Source: Cryomorphaceae bacterium (GTDB lineage Bacteria; Bacteroidota; Bacteroidia; Flavobacteriales; Schleiferiaceae). From it: a stretch of 6,400 nt of DNA. Under the pieces are notes generated by a model. The model searched no databases, was not told the DNA's origin, and saw only the letters and a program-made list of their open reading frames with translations. Both the position numbers and the translations under genes were made by a program. Shown here one piece after another: positions 1 through 5,586 of this stretch; the first letter of the stretch is position 1, and each line of letters begins with the position of its first letter. The stretch spans positions 1-6,400 of the forward strand of contig DMDX01000116.1 in NCBI GenBank assembly GCA_003451355.1, in the 5' to 3' direction.

Positions 1-148
1 CACAAGAGAAAAAGTAAAATCCGGTTATAACCGAATAGAGTGCGGGTATACATGGTTTCTTGTTGATCTCAATGCGAATAGGGCACAAGAAACGAAGAAC
101 AAGTAACAGAACGGCCAACGAGCCAACCTCGCTAATCTTGCCAAGAGG
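1..148. other. AT-rich left-edge spacer, possibly holding the end of an off-window gene
   Basis: This stretch lies downstream of the leftward permease gene. Its first 120 bases are about 42% GC by my count, clearly poorer than the genes beside it. No complete gene is present. Two partial readings run off the left edge. On the minus strand an ATG at 53-51 opens a frame reading MYTRTLFGYNRILLFLL, which resembles the start of a signal or membrane segment. On the plus strand a frame is open from position 2 to a TAA at 104-106, using AGA, AGG, CGA and ATA codons that are uncommon in the neighbouring genes. Both are too short to exclude chance. The stretch also carries a 9-base inverted repeat (55-63 with 85-93) and the perfect palindrome CGGTTATAACCG (22-33). 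A weak 6-base inverted repeat (125-130 with 145-150) touches the permease stop codon. None is followed by a T-run on the transcribed strand, so no terminator is called. Confidence 0.45.
55..93. repeat. 9-base inverted repeat (GTTTCTTGT / ACAAGAAAC)
   Basis: GTTTCTTGT at 55-63 is the exact reverse complement of ACAAGAAAC at 85-93, with 21 bases between the arms. It lies 56 bases beyond the permease stop and just before the possible minus-strand ATG at 53. As RNA it would be an AT-rich stem with a long loop and no following U-run, which argues against a classical intrinsic terminator. It could be a transcript-end structure, an operator or chance. Confidence 0.35.
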
Positions 149-1009
149 TTATTTGCGGACGTCGAGCACGTCGCGAAGGGCGGTTCCGAGGATTTGAAAG
201 GCAAGGACCAGGGTGGCGAGGGCCAGTCCAGGGATGAGTGCGAGGTGCGCCTGGCCGGTCAGGAGGTATGCGTAGTGGTCGCGGATCATGCCGCCCCAGG
301 AGGGCATGGGGGGCTGGGCTCCGAGGCCGAGAAAAGAGAGGCCCGACTCGAGGAGGATGGCGCTGGCGAATTGGCTGGCGGCCAGGACGATGAGTGGTGC
401 GATGGTTTGGGGCATGATGTGCTTCCAAAGGATGCGGCGGTCGGGGTAGCCAAGGACGCGGGCGGCTTGGACGAATTCCGCAGGCTTCCAGGCGATGACT
501 TGGCCCCGAACGAGGCGGGCAACCTCTACCCACGAGGTGAGTCCGACGGCGACGAAGACTTGCCAAAAACCTTTGCCAAGGACAAAGCTGAGGGCCATGA
601 CCATGAGTAGGGAGGGAATGCTCCAGAAGACTTGGATGAGGGCTGAGAGGGCAGCATCTACACGGCCACCGTAGTAGCCGGCCCAGGCTCCGATGGGGAT
701 TCCGACGAGCATGGCGATTCCGACGGCGATGAAGCCCACAGAAAGAGATACGCGCGAGCCAAGCAGGAGGCGGCCGGTGAGGTCGCGGCCGTAGCGGTCG
801 GTTCCGAGCCAGTGAGTGGTGCCGTCGGCCGCGGTGTAGGCCATGGGTTTGGCGCTTTCGGCCAGGTTCATGGTATTGGCCCAAGGCGCTGGGTCCGCGC
901 TAAAGGCGTAGGCAAAGATGGCCAAGAGCAGCCATGCCCCGAGGACGAGGGCCCCCGTTCGGCCCAGCGGATGGCGCCAGAGCGCCGCCAGCACGGCCTT
1001 TAGGGTCAT
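149..1009 (-). CDS. ABC transporter permease, DppC/OppC type (peptide/nickel family)
   Basis: This 286-residue inner-membrane protein is one of the two channel subunits of an ABC importer for peptides, nickel or similar small solutes. Residues 17-38 form the first membrane segment, followed by a periplasmic stretch and the family motif HWLGTDRYGRD at 66-76. The binding-protein-dependent transport domain covers about 84-286, with further hydrophobic segments near 86-110, 121-145, 147-166, 202-225 and 256-278. The EAA coupling loop that contacts the ATPase is visible as EFVQAARVLGYPDRRILWKH (178-197). The late motif LESGLSFLGLGAQPPMPSWG (220-239) is typical of DppC/OppC. The ATG overlaps the protease stop as ATGA, so the two are probably translated together. 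The DppB-type partner, ATPases and binding protein are not in the window, so substrate is unknown and the subunit may work with genes elsewhere. Family assignment is firm; peptide versus metal is not resolvable. Confidence 0.93.
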   Translation of the reverse strand: MTLKAVLAALWRHPLGRTGALVLGAWLLLAIFAYAFSADPAPWANTMNLAESAKPMAYTAADGTTHWLGTDRYGRDLTGRLLLGSRVSLSVGFIAVGIAMLVGIPIGAWAGYYGGRVDAALSALIQVFWSIPSLLMVMALSFVLGKGFWQVFVAVGLTSWVEVARLVRGQVIAWKPAEFVQAARVLGYPDRRILWKHIMPQTIAPLIVLAASQFASAILLESGLSFLGLGAQPPMPSWGGMIRDHYAYLLTGQAHLALIPGLALATLVLAFQILGTALRDVLDVRK

Positions 1010-3075
1010 TGCAGGTCAGTCAGCAAGCGCATGGATTCGACGATGCTCGGATCGCGGCGCACCGCGCGCAGCCAGCGGCGGTCCTCTTCGGCCTTTTCGG
1101 GCTTTCCGGGGGTAACCATCGTAGCGACAGTGGTATCGGTGCGCGCTCCCTCGCGGTCAAAGCGCTTGATTGCTTCTTCAGATGCGCGGCGGTCGGCCAC
1201 AAAATCATCCCACTTGAGGGGGAGTCCCGTGTTCTTCTCTTGCTCGCGGAGGTAGTTCGAATAGTCGTTGATGCGCGTGAACTCCCGGTTCGTGTTCACT
1301 CGGGCCTGAGAAGCGGCCACGGCTTGGGCGCGCTTGGAGTTCTCTGCCACGGGCTTGTATGCTGCCGCGGGAATTTTGTCAGCAGCCAGGGCAAAATCGA
1401 GTTCGCGTTCGCCGTAGGCCACGTGCTGAAAGGCGTCGGGAATCACCACATCGCTGCGCACGCCGTCGAGCTGGGTGGTTCCGCCATTGACCCGGTAGTA
1501 CTTCTGAATGGTGAGTTTGAACGCGCCCAGGGGTTGGTACTTGGCGTAGAAGGGGCCGGCGGCGCGATCAAAATCCATCATGTTTTGGACGGTCCCTTTG
1601 CCGAAGGTCTGGGTGGTTCCGACGATGATGGCACGACCGTAGTCCTGCAGGGCAGCGGCGACGATCTCAGAGGCCGAGGCGGTCGACTCGTCAACGAGCA
1701 CCACGAGCGGGCCGTCCCACTCGACGCCGGGGGTGGGGTCGTCGTACGATCGGACGCGCTGGCCTTGGGTTTTGACTTGAACGACGGGGCCTTTGTCGAT
1801 GAAGTGTCCGGCGATTCCGACGGCGGCGGGAAGCGATCCGCCCCCGTTGCCGCGAAGGTCAAAAATGATTCCGCGGGCGCCGGCAGCCTTGAGGGCGCGG
1901 AGCTCGGTGCGCACGTCTTCAGAGCAGTCGCGGTTGCTCTCGTCAAAGAAGTCGACATAGAATTTAGGCAGGCGGATGTAGCCGATGTTGTTGCCCAGCA
2001 TTGCACTGCGGGCAAATGTGGCTTCCATTTCGACGATGTCGCGCACGATGGGAATCACCTTCTCGGTTCCGTCTTTTTTGCGGACCGTGAGGCGCACCTC
2101 GGTGCCCTTTTTGCCGCGCACCTTGGTGACGACTTTATTGACGCGCATTCCGACGACGTCTTCAGGTTGGGCGTCACCCTGCGCAACTTTGAGGAGCTTG
2201 TCGCCCACCTCAAGTTCGCCCTGGCGCCAGCATGCGCTGCCGGTGACGATGCTTGCGATGGTCACGAACTCACCGTCTTGCTGAAGCTGGGCTCCGATAC
2301 CCTCAAGCTGGCCGGTCATTTCAATCTCAAACGCCTCTTGCTGCTGGGGCGGAAAGTACTGGGTGTGCGGATCAAAGGCCGCCGCATACGCGTTGATGTA
2401 GTAGCTGAAGTCGTCGGTGCGGTCGAGTTCGTCGAGGCCGTCAAACCACTCGTTGTGGATTTCGAGTTCTTTGGATCGGGCCTCGGATTCGTTGGCCGCA
2501 AAGTCAGGGTGACCCGGCAAAAACGCCGGGTTGATGCTGTCTTTTTTCTCGTAGGCACGGTCGTAGAGGCGGTCGAGCACACGCGACGTGAGGTAGTCCG
2601 CCCAAAAGGCGTCCATGGCGGCGGAATCCTTGGGGTACGCGCGCTTTTCGGCTTCGGTCTCGAGGCTGCGGGCCTTGGTGAGGTCCACGGGCTTGGCCAA
2701 AATGCGGGTGTAGCGGCGGCGAGCCTCGATGCGGCGCTGCTTCCAAAGCGACGAAGACTCTTCAAAAAAGCTAAGGTCTCCGCTGGTAAAATAGTCGTCG
2801 AGCTTGAGCTTGTGCTTGGCCAGGCGGTCGAAGTCCGACTGGTACACAAAGCGCTTTTCGCCGTCGAGTAACTCGAGGTAGGCGTTGAACACATCCTCGC
2901 TAAACGAGTCGTCGATAGCGCGTGGCTGGTAGTGCACGCCCTGCAGGGCTTCGGCCACAAGGCGCATCACAAGCGACTCTTTTTCGGTATTGGCGGACTG
3001 TACGTAGCGGAATCCGAAGGCCGCCCCTGCCACTAAAATGAGGGCGGGGATCGTGTATTTCAAGTTGCGTTTCAT
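1006..3075 (-). CDS. prc: S41 carboxyl-terminal processing protease, Prc/Tsp type
   Basis: This 689-residue periplasmic serine protease should cleave or degrade envelope proteins from their C-termini. A basic start (MKRNLK) and hydrophobic run at 8-22 form a signal peptide or anchor. The helical N-terminal domain spans about 35-235 and ends in DPHTQYFPP (235-243). The PDZ domain is about 250-340, with LEGIGAQLQ at 257-265. The S41 catalytic domain contains DLRGNGGGS (406-414), STASASEI and FGKGTVQ. By comparison with E. coli Prc, the Ser-Lys dyad is S467 and K493, with Q497 as the assisting residue. The Prc-type C-terminal domain covers about 555-689. Length is close to E. coli Prc (about 680 residues). 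I chose the ATG at 3075 because it directly precedes the signal sequence; the frame extends upstream to 3189 but adds 38 residues that would bury it. No Shine-Dalgarno is seen. Bacteroidota relatives are often named only carboxy terminal-processing peptidase. Confidence 0.94.
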   Translation of the reverse strand: MKRNLKYTIPALILVAGAAFGFRYVQSANTEKESLVMRLVAEALQGVHYQPRAIDDSFSEDVFNAYLELLDGEKRFVYQSDFDRLAKHKLKLDDYFTSGDLSFFEESSSLWKQRRIEARRRYTRILAKPVDLTKARSLETEAEKRAYPKDSAAMDAFWADYLTSRVLDRLYDRAYEKKDSINPAFLPGHPDFAANESEARSKELEIHNEWFDGLDELDRTDDFSYYINAYAAAFDPHTQYFPPQQQEAFEIEMTGQLEGIGAQLQQDGEFVTIASIVTGSACWRQGELEVGDKLLKVAQGDAQPEDVVGMRVNKVVTKVRGKKGTEVRLTVRKKDGTEKVIPIVRDIVEMEATFARSAMLGNNIGYIRLPKFYVDFFDESNRDCSEDVRTELRALKAAGARGIIFDLRGNGGGSLPAAVGIAGHFIDKGPVVQVKTQGQRVRSYDDPTPGVEWDGPLVVLVDESTASASEIVAAALQDYGRAIIVGTTQTFGKGTVQNMMDFDRAAGPFYAKYQPLGAFKLTIQKYYRVNGGTTQLDGVRSDVVIPDAFQHVAYGERELDFALAADKIPAAAYKPVAENSKRAQAVAASQARVNTNREFTRINDYSNYLREQEKNTGLPLKWDDFVADRRASEEAIKRFDREGARTDTTVATMVTPGKPEKAEEDRRWLRAVRRDPSIVESMRLLTDLQ

Positions 3076-3244
3076 AAATGGAATGCGCAGAATGGCGAGC
3101 ATGAGCCCGAAAGTACACAATTCGTGCCGCAGGGCCGGCATCACGGCGGAATTTCGCCGTATCAGACATTGTGGCGGAACCTTTGCCACGGCACAGTGTT
3201 TGACCTAGGTGGGCGGCGCTCCCTAAACCGCGCTCCACCAAACA
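3076..3244. promoter_or_regulatory. Divergent promoter region between protease and receptor genes
   Basis: This 169-base gap separates the two outward-facing start codons, so it should hold both promoters. Against the Bacteroidota -7 consensus TAnnTTTG, the leftward strand offers TACTTTCG (3115-3108; five of six fixed positions), about 33 bases before the protease ATG. I see no TTG at the expected upstream distance. On the rightward strand, AACCTTTG (3178-3185) also matches five of six but lacks a well-placed TTG, and AGTGTTTG (3195-3202) matches four of six with a TTG at 3169-3171. None is strong, so the exact promoters are unresolved. The region also holds two related dyads (3143-3160 and 3171-3189), the palindrome ACCTAGGT (3203-3210), and GGTGG/CCACC arms (3208-3212 and 3235-3239). 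The last arm ends just before the receptor GTG. The presence of promoters is inferred mainly from gene orientation. Confidence 0.5.
3143..3189. repeat. Two similar imperfect dyads, 28 bases apart
   Basis: The first dyad has arms ACGGCG (3143-3148) and CGCCGT (3155-3160) around GAATTT. The second has arms GTGGC (3171-3175) and GCCAC (3185-3189) around GGAACCTTT; it extends to an 8-pair stem if G-U pairs are allowed in RNA. Both contain GGCGGAA followed shortly by TTT and then GCC, and the two GGCGGAA copies begin 28 bases apart (3145 and 3173). This could be a pair of operator half-sites or tandem hairpins in a 5' leader. GC-rich DNA makes short dyads common, so chance is a real alternative. 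Confidence 0.35.
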
Positions 3245-4384
3245 GTGAATCGAATTGTTCTCGTGCTCTTGGGGCTTCCGCTCGCCCTTGCCGCGCAAAC
3301 GCGTGTAATCAGCGGTTCGGTGGTCGATGCCGCCAACGGCGAATCGCTCCCAGGGGTGGTGGTGAGCTGGGAATCCGCCACCAAAAAAACCAGCATCGTC
3401 ACCAACACCTACGGAATGTTTAGCGTAACGGTTCCGGTCGAAGGCGGAAGCGTAACCGCACAGTTGCTCGGCTATTCGCCCTACAAGCAGGCCGTAAAGC
3501 CGGGCCGCGAGGACGTGAAGCTCACGATTCGCTTGAATGAGCAGTCGTTTGAGCTGGGCGAAGTGTCGGTGCAAAGCCAAAAGCTTAACAACAACGTGAA
3601 AACGACCGAGATGTCGGTGAGTTCGCTGACGAGCAAGGAGATCAAAAAGATTCCGCAGCTGTTGGGCGAAACCGACATCGTGCGCACCCTCACCCTTTTA
3701 CCAGGCGTCAGCACCGTGGGCGAGGCGTCGAGCGGATTCAACGTGCGCGGCGGCAATGCCGACCAGAACTTGATTTTGCTGGACGAGGCCCCCGTGTACT
3801 CGTCGTCGCACCTGTTCGGATTCTTTAGCATTTTCAACGCGGACGCGGTACGCGACGTCACGTTGTACAAGGGCGGAATGCCTTCGAACTACGGTGGCCG
3901 CCTCTCGAGCGTGCTGGACGTGCGCCAAAAGGAGGGCAACAGCGAGCGCTTTGCCGCCCAAGGCGGAATCGGCCTGCTGAGCAGCCGCCTGACCGTCGAG
4001 GGTCCGCTCGTGAAGCGCAAGGCGAGCTTTATGCTGAGCGGCCGTCGGTCCTATTTTGATTTGTTTTTGCCGTTTACGGGCAACCTCGAGCTGCAAAACA
4101 CCACGATTTACTTCTACGACGTGAACGCCAAGGTGAACGCGCAGCTGAGCGAGAAGGACCGGGTGTTTGCCAGCATGTACTTCGGCCGCGACCAGTTCGG
4201 AGCCCAGGATCTCTTTGACTTCGGCTGGGGCAACTGGACCTCTACCCTGCGCTGGAACCGCGCGGTGAATTCCAAGTTGTTTTTTAACGCCACCGCCGGT
4301 ACTCGGACTACACGTATTCGCTGGGGACTCCTGAGGATGCGGTTCCGTCGTTCAAACTCGATTCGCGCATTCAAAACACCGTGA
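3245..4384 (+). CDS. Receptor 5' part: signal peptide, regulatory-like domain, plug and first barrel strands
   Basis: This frame encodes 379 residues, of which the first 352 belong to the receptor. It starts with GTG; an in-frame TAA at 3224-3226 leaves no earlier start that would keep the signal peptide. Residues 1-17 form that signal peptide, with likely cleavage before Q18 (ALAAQ). Residues 20-98 are the carboxypeptidase-regulatory-like domain, beginning VISGSVVDAANGESLPGVVV. The plug follows at about 120-230, with LLPGVSTVGEASSGFNVRGG (151-170), LILLDEAPVY (176-185) and LYKGGMPSNYGGRLSSVLDV (207-226). Barrel strands begin near 238 and include GPLVKRKASFMLSGRRSYFD (253-272). Residues 353-379 are out of frame, with eight arginines among 27 residues. 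On its own this product would have a plug and only a few strands, so a working channel is not expected. Confidence 0.85.
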   Translation: MNRIVLVLLGLPLALAAQTRVISGSVVDAANGESLPGVVVSWESATKKTSIVTNTYGMFSVTVPVEGGSVTAQLLGYSPYKQAVKPGREDVKLTIRLNEQSFELGEVSVQSQKLNNNVKTTEMSVSSLTSKEIKKIPQLLGETDIVRTLTLLPGVSTVGEASSGFNVRGGNADQNLILLDEAPVYSSSHLFGFFSIFNADAVRDVTLYKGGMPSNYGGRLSSVLDVRQKEGNSERFAAQGGIGLLSSRLTVEGPLVKRKASFMLSGRRSYFDLFLPFTGNLELQNTTIYFYDVNAKVNAQLSEKDRVFASMYFGRDQFGAQDLFDFGWGNWTSTLRWNRAVNSKLFFNATAGTRTTRIRWGLLRMRFRRSNSIRAFKTP

Positions 4385-5586
4385 CCAATTTGGGCTGGAC
4401 GTACTATGCGTCGACCCGCCACAAGCTCGACTGGGGCGTGCAGAACACGTACTATGTGTTTTCGCCGGGCCAAATCACGGGTGCGTTTGACATCGCGCTG
4501 AGCAAGGAGTACGCGAACGAATCAGCGCTCTACTTCAGCGACGACATAAAGGTGACCGAGCGGTTGAGTGCCACGGCCGGCCTGCGCTACAGCGGATTTG
4601 CGAATTTGGGTCCGCGGACGGTCTACACGTATGCGGATTCGCGCTACCCTACTACGACCAGCATCGTCGACACCACGGTGTTTGCGCGTGGCGATGTGGT
4701 TAAAACGTTTACCGGACTGGCCGGATTTGAACCGCGCCTCGCCCTCAACTACGAGGTGGGACCGAAGGCTTCGGTGAAGTTGAGCTACAACCGCTCGCGC
4801 CAGTACATCCACTTGATTTCGAACAACACCACTGCGACTCCGGTCAATGTGTGGCGCCCCGCCGGAACCTATATCGATCCCGCCACCGTCGACCAGGTGG
4901 CCGTGGGTGTGGTTCAGAATTTTCGCGAGGACAGCGGAATCCGTCTGACCCTCGAAGGCTACGCGAAAACATTCAGCAACCTCGTGGACTACCGCGACGG
5001 AGCCGACCTCGTCTTTACCGACGACATCGAAACCGAGCTGCTCACCGGAGCCGGACGCGCCTACGGGGCCGAAATTCTACTCGAGAAAAAGACCGGCAAA
5101 GTCACCGGCTGGATTGGCTACACGCTGAGCCGTACCGAACGCCTGATCGACGGACCAACCCGCATTACCCGCATCAACAACGGCGAGTGGTACCCCGCGA
5201 ACTACGACAAGTTGCACGACCTCAGCGTGGTATTGACATATTCGCCCACCAAGCGCTGGGACTTTGGCGGAACCTGGATTTACCAGTCCGGACGCCCCAT
5301 CACCTACCCCGACGCCCGCGGCGAGTTCGAGGGGATTTTTTACCCCGTATACACGAACCGCAACGGAGCCCGTACCCCCTCTACCCACCGACTCGACCTG
5401 TCGATCACGCGCAGTATTGGCAAGCGGGCGAGCTGGAACTTTGGCGTGTACAACGCCTACGGCCGCCGAAACCCCTACAGCATCTTCTTTCGTGCCGACT
5501 TTGAGAATCCGACCAACGTCAACGCCTACCGCTTGAGCATTTTTGGTTCTGCGGTACCCTTCTTCACCTACAACTTCTCGTTCTGA
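4381..5586 (+). CDS. Receptor 3' part: remainder of the outer-membrane barrel
   Basis: This frame encodes the last 401 residues from a GTG at 4381, but its receptor-like coding starts earlier, at about 4300, so the GTG is probably not a true start. In the repaired protein it would be residues 380-780. The sequence alternates polar and aromatic or hydrophobic residues with strand motifs such as ATAGLRYSGF, KASVKLSYNRSRQYIHLI, TGWIGYTLSRTERL and WDFGGTWIYQSGRPITYP, the last being a well-known feature of this receptor class. It ends AVPFFTYNFSF, whose final phenylalanine fits recognition by the barrel-assembly machinery. It has no signal peptide and would not be exported alone. The stop TGA at 5584-5586 overlaps the ATG of the next gene by one base. 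Confidence 0.85.
   Translation: MTNLGWTYYASTRHKLDWGVQNTYYVFSPGQITGAFDIALSKEYANESALYFSDDIKVTERLSATAGLRYSGFANLGPRTVYTYADSRYPTTTSIVDTTVFARGDVVKTFTGLAGFEPRLALNYEVGPKASVKLSYNRSRQYIHLISNNTTATPVNVWRPAGTYIDPATVDQVAVGVVQNFREDSGIRLTLEGYAKTFSNLVDYRDGADLVFTDDIETELLTGAGRAYGAEILLEKKTGKVTGWIGYTLSRTERLIDGPTRITRINNGEWYPANYDKLHDLSVVLTYSPTKRWDFGGTWIYQSGRPITYPDARGEFEGIFYPVYTNRNGARTPSTHRLDLSITRSIGKRASWNFGVYNAYGRRNPYSIFFRADFENPTNVNAYRLSIFGSAVPFFTYNFSF

Larger units (their letters stand above)
3245..5586 (+). pseudogene. TonB-dependent outer-membrane receptor gene, interrupted by a frameshift
   Basis: The whole locus reads as one receptor of about 780 residues if a single base is restored near 4298-4302. Order of parts: signal peptide, carboxypeptidase-regulatory-like domain, plug domain, 22-strand-type barrel, and a final phenylalanine as expected of an outer-membrane barrel. 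Such receptors bind a substrate at the cell surface and import it using energy from TonB-ExbBD. The upstream frame loses protein character after NATAG (348-352), becoming a 27-residue arginine-rich tail ending at 4384. The adjacent frame reads YSDYTYSLGTPEDAVPSF from 4300, a plausible barrel strand and loop, and continues cleanly to 5586. A TAA in that second frame at 4285-4287 means the shift must lie downstream of it. Both halves are otherwise well preserved, so the break is either recent or a sequencing or assembly error. If it is an error, this is an intact gene. Confidence 0.85.

Noticed and set aside
125..150. Intrinsic terminator after the permease gene (AACCTC / GAGGTT arms).
   Set aside because: The stem is only six pairs, partly overlaps the stop codon, and is not followed by a U-run on the transcribed strand.
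72..200. A short plus-strand frame from the ATG at 72 running into the permease 3' end.
   Set aside because: It is short, mostly antisense to a well-supported gene, and has no protein-like features.
934..2871. A 645-codon open frame on the plus strand opposite the protease gene.
   Set aside because: Its codons are the exact reverse complements of the protease codons, so it stays open only because the protease avoids TTA, CTA and TCA. The translation shows no recognisable domain, while the protease strand has every Prc landmark.
3076..3189. A longer protease starting 38 residues upstream at 3189.
   Set aside because: The extra residues would place the signal sequence inside the protein and cover most of the divergent promoter gap; the ATG at 3075 gives a standard signal peptide and family length.
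4280..4300. Programmed ribosomal frameshifting at the six-T run.
   Set aside because: Slipping at the T run into the second frame would meet the TAA at 4285-4287 at once, and no slippery heptamer or clear stimulatory structure lies at the actual switch point.
4851..5504. A 217-codon plus-strand frame inside the receptor gene.
   Set aside because: It is a shadow of the barrel coding frame, arginine- and proline-rich with no family features.
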